From contig JAFGNI010000077.1 in NCBI GenBank assembly GCA_016927095.1, forward strand, positions 1 through 5,113: a DNA stretch of 5,113 nt, given 5' to 3'. The stretch comes from Anaerolineae bacterium (GTDB lineage Bacteria; Chloroflexota; Anaerolineae; B4-G1; SLSP01). The translations under genes and the position numbers were made by a program. Positions 1 to 5,113 of the stretch are shown piece after piece (position 1 is the stretch's first letter; every line of letters starts with the position of its first letter). The notes under the pieces were generated by a model, which was given only the letters and a program-made list of their open reading frames with translations, did not search any database and was not told the origin of the DNA.

Positions 1-676
1 CCCAGCCGTGGCGCGCGTTCCAGGCCAGGACAGGCACCAGCCCCAGGAGGCCCAGGCCAACGGCCCACCAGGTGGACGACTTCTTGAGTACGGAGCGGTG
101 ATCCAGCAGCGTAGCGCCTGCCAAGGCGATGGCCACGAGATAGGCGGTGTACTTGGTATTCACCATCAATGCCAGGCTGAGACCCAGAGCCAGCCCATCC
201 CCCAGACGGTCGTCACGGTGACACACCAGTCGCCAATACGTGCCCAGGACAAGCAACAAGGACGCCAGGTGCAACGCATCGGTATAGAGCAATCTGGACG
301 TGATCACGTAGGGGGCGCCAAAGGCCACGGCTGCAGCGCCCAGCAACCCGGTGCCCCGGCCCAACACCCATCGTCCCAGCCAGAATGTCAGCACGACGCA
401 GAGCGTGCCCACCACCACGTTGAGCCACCTGACGCCGAACTCGCTGCCACCCGACAGGGATGAGCTCAGCCAGGCAAGAACGCCGGTGCCCGCAGGGTGA
501 TCGTAATAGGCCCAGTCCAGGTGTTGGCCCCATTGGTAGAAGTAGGCCTCATCACGGACCAGAGCCAGGTCACCGAGGCGAACCACGCGCAACCCCCAAG
601 CCAGCAGCACCAACAGCAGCAACACCGCCTCCGGCCCGCCGAGGGAGCGCCGCCGCGCCCTAAGAGCAGGGAACAT
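1..676 (-). CDS. GT39/ArnT-like polyprenol-dependent glycosyltransferase (PMT_2 type), N-terminal 225 codons, runs off left edge
   Basis: Translating the minus strand from the ATG at 676-674 gives 225 open codons with no stop, so the gene continues past the left edge. A basic N-terminus (residues 4-10) leads into a Leu-rich membrane segment (about 17-34). It is followed by the GT-C hallmark RDEAYFYQWG (41-50), with the D42-E43 acidic pair, and DWAYYDHP (54-61). Further membrane segments lie near 84-100, 108-124, 133-148, 160-172, 177-190 and 203-219, with a conserved-looking YTDALH (131-136) and NTKYTA (173-178). Proteins of this family (ArnT, PMT_2) transfer a sugar from a polyprenyl-phosphate carrier on the outer side of the cytoplasmic membrane; the acidic residues of the first external loop are catalytic. 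Full-length members usually have about 450-600 residues, so less than half is visible. The start overlaps the end of the upstream gene by 17 bp (660-676), suggesting translational coupling. A GTG at 688-686 is an alternative start. The family is secure from motifs; donor and acceptor are unknown. Confidence 0.9.
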   Translation of the reverse strand, partial: MFPALRARRRSLGGPEAVLLLLVLLAWGLRVVRLGDLALVRDEAYFYQWGQHLDWAYYDHPAGTGVLAWLSSSLSGGSEFGVRWLNVVVGTLCVVLTFWLGRWVLGRGTGLLGAAAVAFGAPYVITSRLLYTDALHLASLLLVLGTYWRLVCHRDDRLGDGLALGLSLALMVNTKYTAYLVAIALAGATLLDHRSVLKKSSTWWAVGLGLLGLVPVLAWNARHGW

Positions 677-1538
677 GGATCCACACACCGTTATCTGCGG
701 GTAGGCGTTCGATATGGATCGTGTAGTCCAGCGTCGGGTCCGGTGGCTCTATATGAAGATCGATACCCGACCAGGACAAGGAATAGATCCCGGCCCAGTT
801 GTACTGGTAATATCGCTCGCGACCAATGTACCTGGACTGAGGGACAGGCGTCTCGACGCAGAACCGGAGTCGCCTGCTGGGATCGATCCAGCAGCCGCAC
901 GCATCCCGCACGGGCTGCCAGATCCCGGGCACATCGGTCCAGATCTCGCCGGCGCCATCCTGATAGCGGGTGAATACCCGCGCCCCCTGCTCATTCATGA
1001 TGAAGACTTCATCCCACCCAGGCTCCAGACCAGACAGGTCTACAGACACAAGAAGTTGGTTGTAGCTCGCAATGGTGTACGTGACCACCACCTGCCCCAA
1101 GCTAGCCACATCCCGGTATTTGCGTCTTAGGAACTGCACCGGATAATCTGCCACATCGATCTCATACGTCTTCACGAGCGCGGTCGCGGGGACGCCGTTC
1201 CCCAAAGTAACCTCGGCCTCCCTGGAGAGATAGGTCATCTCGCCATAGCGCACGATCGGCGCACCGAAGCCAAAGCCCTCCTCCACCCGCTCTCTGCCGT
1301 CAGCCACCAGCACCAGCCCCTTCTGCAGCTCGTCAATCTTGCCGGTATGGGGCCGGGCATCCTGGTAGGCACGCAGGGCGAGACCGTCGCCAAGGGACAG
1401 CGTGACCGGTTCCGGCGCAAGCCCGAGGACGTCATCGAGCCGCAGCAGCAAGAAGGGCTCGAACCGCTCTCGGATGGCGATGAGAGCGACCAGGATCGCC
1501 AGCAATCCCCCCATCCCCCGTGCCAGCCGGCGCTTCAC
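660..1538 (-). CDS. membrane-anchored extracytoplasmic protein of unknown family (292 aa)
   Basis: I do not recognise this family. I chose the GTG at 1538-1536 because it shares the GTGA overlap with the TGA stop of the upstream beta-propeller gene. The open frame extends up to a TTG at 1583, but that would overlap the neighbour by about 50 bp. With the GTG start, a short basic N-terminus (MKRRLARG) precedes one hydrophobic segment (about 9-22), so an uncleaved anchor or signal peptide with an external C-terminal domain is likely. The remaining 270 residues have no further membrane helix. They are rich in alternating hydrophobic/polar strands and aromatics, for example QVVVTYTIASYNQLLVSVDL (149-168) and YYQYNWAGIYSLSWSG (243-258), as in a beta-sandwich or barrel-like fold. 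Four cysteines occur (214, 216, 227, 291), two of them in a DACGCW motif. The gene sits between an FG-GAP lipoprotein and a GT39 glycosyltransferase with overlaps on both sides, so a role in the same envelope process is inferred. No function is assigned. Confidence 0.85.
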   Translation of the reverse strand: MKRRLARGMGGLLAILVALIAIRERFEPFLLLRLDDVLGLAPEPVTLSLGDGLALRAYQDARPHTGKIDELQKGLVLVADGRERVEEGFGFGAPIVRYGEMTYLSREAEVTLGNGVPATALVKTYEIDVADYPVQFLRRKYRDVASLGQVVVTYTIASYNQLLVSVDLSGLEPGWDEVFIMNEQGARVFTRYQDGAGEIWTDVPGIWQPVRDACGCWIDPSRRLRFCVETPVPQSRYIGRERYYQYNWAGIYSLSWSGIDLHIEPPDPTLDYTIHIERLPADNGVWIHVPCS

Positions 1539-2920
1539 GGCACCCACCCGGTGTTGCGCACATCGCGATGAAACATCGGCCAATCCGCCCGGCCCAGGGG
1601 CCCGACATCGCGCAGGAGATGGATGCCGTTGTCTGCACCCACCACGATATCGGCTCGCCCATCCCCCTCCAAATCACCCACCCAAGGCGAGGAGAAGACC
1701 GGTGCCCCGAGGTCTTTAGGGAACCCAGAGAGCGCGCTGCCATCCAGAGCCCACCCATACAGCCGTCCGTCCTTGCTGCCGGCCACCACGTCCAGCAGGT
1801 CATCGCCGTCCAGATCAACCAGAGCAGCAGAGCTGATGATCTGGTCCGCCACCCGAATCGGCCAACCGTCCACCGGGGTCCCGCGATCGTCCCAAAGGTA
1901 CATCTGACCGTCCCACGACCCGACCGCGATCTCATAGCGCCCGTCACCGTCCATGTCCGCCACGGCCGGCGAGGCCTCGATCGAATGGATGTTGCCACCC
2001 GGTGGGTGGGGCGTCGGCGTTGGCCCAGGTGCGGGCCCCGCGGAACGCACCGGGAAACCCTCCCGCGCGCGACCATCCGTGCTAATGACGTGCAGATAAC
2101 CCGCGTCATCGCCGAAGACCAGCCACTGGGAACCGTCGCCGTCCAAGTCCACCAGCGCGGGTGACGAGTCGCTGTCGAGCGCGAGCGCCTTGGGAAAGCC
2201 GGGCAGCGGCTTTCCTTCTATCAACCAGGCGCTGATCCAGCCTTCGGAGGGATCGCCGGGCGTCAGCGAGGTCATCGCGATGACCTTCCCATCGGACGCT
2301 GCGGTGGCGTCGGCCCAGCCGTCCATCTCCTGTGGCCAGCCGGGCACAGGCCTGCCGGCGAAGTCCAGAAGGTGTAGGGCCTCGAGGCCGCCCACCGCAA
2401 TGGTGCCCGCGTCGATGATAACCGGTGAGGACCACAGCTCGTAGCCCAGATCCACCGGGAAGCCGGGCAACGCGGTGCCGTCGACCTGCCAGGCGAACAG
2501 GTGACCGGACTCGGCGGTCACGAGGATATCAGCGCGCCCGTCCCCTTGCACGTCGGCCAGGGCAGGTGAAGCGAAGAAACCCTTGCGGCTGTAGTAGGGC
2601 CAACCCGGCAGATCCTGCAAAGCCGCATCCAAAACGTAGAAGTAGCCATCCCACGACCCCACAGCGATCTCCAGCACGCCATCGCTGTCGAAATCCCACG
2701 CCACCGGTGATGAGATCACGGGCGCCGACGTCGCCCGGAAGAGATGCTGCGAACTCAGTTCCTGCGGCTCGCGGGCAGGACGCCCGCAGCCCCAAAGCGC
2801 GACAAGCACGATGAGCAACACCGGACCCAGCACGCCCGCGGCGAACCATCGACGTATCAGATGTAGCGGCGAACCGCCCAAAGGCGGATGACGTAAGGCG
2901 CGCTGTCTAGGCACCGGCAC
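1535..2920 (-). CDS. FG-GAP/VCBS-repeat beta-propeller protein, probable lipoprotein (about 461 aa)
   Basis: Residue numbers assume the GTG start at 2920-2918. A double-Arg, strongly hydrophobic N-terminal segment ends in ALWGC with Cys45. This resembles a lipobox, although Trp at -2 is unusual, so export and lipid anchoring are likely. About eight repeats of some 40-45 residues follow, of the pattern SSPxxxDxDxDGxxEIxVGSxDGxxYxW...PGxP: roughly 70-110, 117-157, 164-199, 203-244, 252-292, 316-357, 363-402 and 409-455. Calcium-type acidic loops are visible in six (DFDSDG, DVQGDG, DLDGDG, DMDGDG, DLDGDD, DLEGDG); repeats 3 and 4 have lost them. A Pro/Thr linker (about 293-311) splits repeats 5 and 6. 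The C-terminus WPMFHRDVRNTGW is a motif often seen in FG-GAP and PQQ-like propeller proteins. Such proteins usually act in binding or as scaffolds outside the cell; no catalytic residues are evident. The start is uncertain: GTG 2953, GTG 2914 and TTG 2881 are alternatives. GTG 2920 has GGAG 10 nt upstream and overlaps the radical SAM gene by 14 bp. Confidence 0.9.
   Translation of the reverse strand: MPVPRQRALRHPPLGGSPLHLIRRWFAAGVLGPVLLIVLVALWGCGRPAREPQELSSQHLFRATSAPVISSPVAWDFDSDGVLEIAVGSWDGYFYVLDAALQDLPGWPYYSRKGFFASPALADVQGDGRADILVTAESGHLFAWQVDGTALPGFPVDLGYELWSSPVIIDAGTIAVGGLEALHLLDFAGRPVPGWPQEMDGWADATAASDGKVIAMTSLTPGDPSEGWISAWLIEGKPLPGFPKALALDSDSSPALVDLDGDGSQWLVFGDDAGYLHVISTDGRAREGFPVRSAGPAPGPTPTPHPPGGNIHSIEASPAVADMDGDGRYEIAVGSWDGQMYLWDDRGTPVDGWPIRVADQIISSAALVDLDGDDLLDVVAGSKDGRLYGWALDGSALSGFPKDLGAPVFSSPWVGDLEGDGRADIVVGADNGIHLLRDVGPLGRADWPMFHRDVRNTGWVP
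1908..2671 (-). repeat. near-identical coding repeat units in the beta-propeller gene (blades 1 and 6)
   Basis: The segments 1908-1933 and 2646-2671 match at 23 of 26 bases. Both encode EIAVGSWDG, in blades 6 and 1 of the propeller. This is an internal direct repeat of the blade unit, not a mobile or regulatory repeat. It shows either recent duplication of a blade or strong constraint on this loop. Confidence 0.7.
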
Positions 2921-4349
2921 GGGAGAACAGCTCCAGCATCCGGACCAAGACACGGTCCCGCCAGAGGGCTACCGTCGTCCGCAGTCGGGAGGCGCCGGGA
3001 GCGGAGAAGCCCGATCGCAGCCGCGCGTCCTCCCATTCATGGTGGAACCAGCGGATGACGCGGCGGTAGAAAGCCGTGCTATAGGCACCCCGCTGGAAAA
3101 GGAGCCGGTTCTCCGCAGTGTAATCCCAGTCGGGCATGTCCAGGGCCGCATCCGGGAGCTGATCTCTCACCTGCTCGAAGAAGGCGGTGCCGGGAAGTGG
3201 ATAGGCGATCGTCGTGCTGAAGTCATCGGGCCGTGTCTGGCGCAGGAGGGAGACCGAGGCCTGGATGTCATCCCAAGTCTCCCCAGGATACCCCACCATC
3301 ATGTAGAAGTAGGTCTCAATGCCCGCATCGCGACAGATGCGCGCCGCACGATGGATCTGTTCGACTTTTATGCCTTTCGTCATCGCATCGAGCACCTTCT
3401 GCGAGCCGGACTCGGCGCCAAAGGCGATGCGACGGCAACCCACCGCTTTCAGAAGCCTGATCACCTCTTCGTCCACAAGATCCACGCGAGATAGACACTC
3501 AAAGGGAATCACGGCGTCCTTTGCTAGCACCTCATCATGCCACTTACGGACCCAGGCCTTGTCGATGCCCATCGCATCGTCGACAATGCGCAGGAAGTCC
3601 GGCTTGTGAACGACCTTGATGTGACGCATCTCCTCTGCCACGGACTCCGGGGACCTAGGCCGGAAACTGCGCCCGAAGACGGCCTTCTGGCACCAGGCGC
3701 AACTGAAGGGACAGCCACGAGTCGCAATGATGGACATGGCGAAGTGACCGTGATGGCGACGCCAAGCCTCCCGATAGGGCGCATAGTCCACAAGGTCCCT
3801 AGCCGGAAAAGGTATGGCGTCCACGTCGCGGATCAGGGGGCGGCGTCCCGTCTCGGTTGGCGCACCGGCACCATCCCTGTAGGCGATTCCCTGGATGCCC
3901 GCCAGCTGCTCTGGCGTCCAGCCGTCGCGCAGGGCAGCAAGCAGCGCTAGCATCGTCTCCTCTGATTCGCCGACTGTGACAACGTCGACGACGTGGCGGT
4001 CGGCCACCTGATGATTGAGGTAGGTAATAGGACGCGACGTAGGGTCGGCGCCGCCCATGACAACCAGGGCGCCGCTGGACTTCGCGATGGTTGCCAGCCG
4101 GAAGGCAGCTTGGCGCACAGTGGCCAATACGCCAAAGCCCACAACCTTGGGACGGTGCATTTCTAGAGCAGCAGCGAAGTCATGATCCCCAGAGGCGAAC
4201 ATCCCATCGAAGATCGCGACATCGTAGCCCGCCTCCCGGGCAGCCGCAGCCACATAGAGAATGCCTAGCGGGAAATAGGGCGTCATCAGCCCCGACTCTA
4301 CGGGATCATCTTTCAAAAATAGCGGATTCACCAACAGCAGATCAACCAT
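2907..4349 (-). CDS. cobalamin (B12)-binding domain radical SAM protein (480 aa)
   Basis: The N-terminal part (about 1-160) is a Rossmann-like B12-binding domain: VDLLLVNP at the start, PLGILYVAAAAREAGYDVAIFD (27-48, key residues P27, G29, G41, D48), KVVGFGVLATV (68-78), ALVVMGGADPT (94-104) and VVTVGESEET (123-132). It lacks the DxHxxG motif of methionine synthase-type domains, as is common in radical SAM relatives. The radical SAM domain follows with the 4Fe-4S cluster motif GCPFSCAWC (Cys213, Cys217, Cys220, CxxxCxxC), IVDDAMG (255-261), AFGAESGSQKVLDAMTKG (309-326) and YMMVGYPGETWDD (349-361). Members use 5'-deoxyadenosyl radical chemistry, often with methylcobalamin, to methylate or rearrange unactivated carbons in lipids, antibiotics and other metabolites. 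Length is normal for the class. The C-terminal tail (about 420-480) is basic and helix-prone. The substrate cannot be read from sequence; the surface-glycan neighbours suggest a sugar, polyprenol or lipid. The ATG start is supported by AGGAG 7 nt upstream. Confidence 0.95.
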   Translation of the reverse strand: MVDLLLVNPLFLKDDPVESGLMTPYFPLGILYVAAAAREAGYDVAIFDGMFASGDHDFAAALEMHRPKVVGFGVLATVRQAAFRLATIAKSSGALVVMGGADPTSRPITYLNHQVADRHVVDVVTVGESEETMLALLAALRDGWTPEQLAGIQGIAYRDGAGAPTETGRRPLIRDVDAIPFPARDLVDYAPYREAWRRHHGHFAMSIIATRGCPFSCAWCQKAVFGRSFRPRSPESVAEEMRHIKVVHKPDFLRIVDDAMGIDKAWVRKWHDEVLAKDAVIPFECLSRVDLVDEEVIRLLKAVGCRRIAFGAESGSQKVLDAMTKGIKVEQIHRAARICRDAGIETYFYMMVGYPGETWDDIQASVSLLRQTRPDDFSTTIAYPLPGTAFFEQVRDQLPDAALDMPDWDYTAENRLLFQRGAYSTAFYRRVIRWFHHEWEDARLRSGFSAPGASRLRTTVALWRDRVLVRMLELFSRAGA

Positions 4350-4356
4350 ATAGCGA

Positions 4357-4361
4357 CTCCT
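4357..4361 (-). promoter_or_regulatory. ribosome binding site (AGGAG) of the radical SAM gene
   Basis: The minus strand reads AGGAG followed by a 7-nt spacer (TCGCTAT) and the ATG at 4349-4347. It lies inside the only true intergenic gap of the window (4350-4367) and fixes the start of the radical SAM gene. It is the only strong Shine-Dalgarno sequence seen here; the downstream genes appear to rely on overlapping stop and start codons. Confidence 0.8.
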
Positions 4362-4367
4362 AGCGAT

Positions 4368-5113
4368 TTATGAGGTTAGGCTGTGGTAGTGCCGTGCCCA
4401 CAGTCCCAGAACAACCCAGGTCACGAGGGCGCCCTGCTGTGAACTCCAGGGATAGGCCTCGACCCACCCGACGGCGAACAACGACACCGGCACCGCTGTG
4501 AGGGCCGCTAGCCAGCCGTCGACCGCCACCCTTCTTGGAGACACCAGGATCGCCCCCAACGGTGCCAGCATCACCACTACCCAGACCAGGCTTCCCAGGG
4601 GGCCCAACTCCGCAGCGACTAACAAAGGCACCCGATGGACCGGCTGGAAAATCGGATAGTCGGCGATCGCTTGAGGTGCCATCTGGTAGAGCGCCGTTGA
4701 GAACCCACCAGCTCCCACCCCCAGCCACGGTCGGAGCTGGCGCAGCGCCCTGGCACCCGCAATCAGCGTCTCGCGCTCGTCCACGGAGCGCACCTCGCCG
4801 CCCTGGTAGGTGAGGCCCAATCGGGGGCGGAGCAGCTCCCATTGCGTCACCACGAAGACCGCCCCGACCGCCACCACGATGACCATCAGGGGCATCAGCG
4901 ATCGAGCAATCTCGGACCAGGTCATGCGTGGCGAACGAGCCAGGAGCGCCACGATCGTAGCGCCGCCGGCCATAGCAGCCAGCCAAGCGCCCCGGGAGAA
5001 AGTCATTAGGAGCGTGGCAGTGCCCAACGCAAAGGCGGCGACCACGGCACCGAAGCTGAAGGCGCGCAGCGTTCGCGACCGCTGCACCGCAAGGCCCACC
5101 AAAAGCAACAGCA
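4368..5113 (-). CDS. O-antigen ligase/polymerase-like membrane protein (Wzy_C), C-terminal 247 codons, runs off right edge
   Basis: The frame is open from the right edge to the TAA at 4370-4368. No start is assigned because the reading continues beyond the window. Residues are counted from the TTG at 5108. Hydrophobic segments lie near 14-34, 42-57, 71-88, 160-190, 197-216 and 226-237. The motif TFSRGAW (36-42) is typical of the Wzy_C/O-antigen ligase superfamily. A large external loop follows with SVDERETLIAGARAL (108-122) and RPWLGVGAGGF (126-136), and then PVHRVPLLVAAELGPLG (156-172). The last stretch matches the family's conserved HxxxL...ElGxxG pattern; its His158 is the likely counterpart of the catalytic histidine of WaaL-type ligases. 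Superfamily members join or polymerise polyprenyl-linked glycans on the outer membrane face. Ligase (WaaL), polymerase (Wzy) and protein glycosyltransferase (PglL) roles cannot be separated from this fragment. Only 18 nt separate its stop from the radical SAM start, so the two are probably co-transcribed. Confidence 0.85.
   Translation of the reverse strand, partial: LLLLVGLAVQRSRTLRAFSFGAVVAAFALGTATLLMTFSRGAWLAAMAGGATIVALLARSPRMTWSEIARSLMPLMVIVVAVGAVFVVTQWELLRPRLGLTYQGGEVRSVDERETLIAGARALRQLRPWLGVGAGGFSTALYQMAPQAIADYPIFQPVHRVPLLVAAELGPLGSLVWVVVMLAPLGAILVSPRRVAVDGWLAALTAVPVSLFAVGWVEAYPWSSQQGALVTWVVLGLWARHYHSLTS

Larger units (their letters stand above)
660..5113 (-). other. probable single operon for envelope glycan assembly/modification (five genes, same strand)
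   Basis: All five genes read leftward. Their junctions are an 18-nt gap (4350-4367), a 14-bp overlap (2907-2920, start uncertain), a GTGA overlap (1535-1538) and a 17-bp overlap (660-676). No promoter or terminator fits between them. The entry spans the part with visible junctions; the last gene continues to position 1 and beyond. Co-transcription is inferred from spacing alone. The shared theme is external-face glycan chemistry plus two exported proteins. Confidence 0.75.

Noticed and set aside
8..463. Plus-strand open frame of 151 codons
   Set aside because: It is antisense to the GT39 gene. Its product is Gln/His/Pro-rich with no fold signature, while the minus frame has clear membrane segments and family motifs.
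600..630. CAG/CAA-like short repeat on the plus strand
   Set aside because: On the minus strand it is a run of CTG/TTG leucine codons in the first membrane helix of the GT39 protein, so it is explained by coding.
1539..1583. N-terminal extension of the unknown exoprotein to TTG 1583
   Set aside because: It would overlap the propeller gene by about 50 bp and place extra polar residues before the membrane segment. The GTG at 1538 in the GTGA overlap gives a normal leader.
1995..2009. Perfect 6-bp inverted repeat CCACCC/GGGTGG, and a G-rich run on the plus strand
   Set aside because: It encodes the Pro-rich linker (HPPGG) inside the propeller gene and has no T tract, so it is not a terminator. 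The G runs are too uneven to claim a quadruplex.
1432..2109. Alternative minus-strand frame of 225 codons
   Set aside because: It is an Arg/Trp-rich out-of-frame shadow of the propeller gene, whose own frame has well-formed repeats.
1520..2164. Plus-strand open frame of 214 codons
   Set aside because: It lies antisense to the FG-GAP repeats and its composition mirrors the GC-rich repeat coding; no motif or ribosome binding site is seen.
4350..4367. Possible promoter between the Wzy_C-like and radical SAM genes
   Set aside because: The gap is 18 nt and is occupied by the ribosome binding site. No -35/-10 pair can be supported.
4360..4986. Alternative minus-strand frame of 208 codons
   Set aside because: It is a Gly/Arg-rich shadow of the Wzy_C-like gene. 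The true frame carries SRGAW and the His/ElG motifs and has hydrophobic segments.

Overview
The window is a GC-rich bacterial segment, fully packed with genes on the minus strand. It holds five consecutive genes, three complete and one cut off at each edge, and no credible plus-strand gene, RNA gene, mobile element or CRISPR array. Codon use is strongly G/C at third positions. The gene types suggest an environmental, largely uncultured lineage, and Chloroflexota is my best guess: a Pro/Thr linker in an FG-GAP lipoprotein, a B12-dependent radical SAM enzyme, and a cluster of polyprenol-type membrane glycosyltransferase and O-antigen ligase-like proteins. The window has no marker gene, so this taxonomic guess is weak.

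In transcription order (right to left) the layout is: (1) the C-terminal part of an O-antigen ligase/polymerase (Wzy_C)-like polytopic membrane protein, 4368-5113; (2) after an 18-nt gap with a clear Shine-Dalgarno sequence, a cobalamin-binding radical SAM protein, 2907-4349; (3) a lipoprotein-like FG-GAP/VCBS beta-propeller with about eight blades, 1535-2920, overlapping gene 2; (4) a membrane-anchored extracytoplasmic protein of unknown family, 660-1538, whose GTG start overlaps the TGA stop of gene 3; (5) the N-terminal 225 codons of a GT39/ArnT-like (PMT_2) glycosyltransferase, 1-676, overlapping the end of gene 4 by 17 bp. Gene 5 has no stop codon inside the window.

The overlaps and the single short gap make one transcription unit very likely. 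Its promoter would lie beyond the right edge and its terminator beyond the left edge. Genes 1 and 5 are the kinds of enzyme that move sugars from polyprenyl carriers on the outer face of the membrane. The beta-propeller and the unknown protein are predicted to sit outside the membrane. The radical SAM protein is cytoplasmic and could tailor a sugar, lipid or other building block. I read the region as a surface glycan or glycolipid assembly/export locus. The unknown protein (gene 4) and the radical SAM enzyme are the parts whose roles are least explained.
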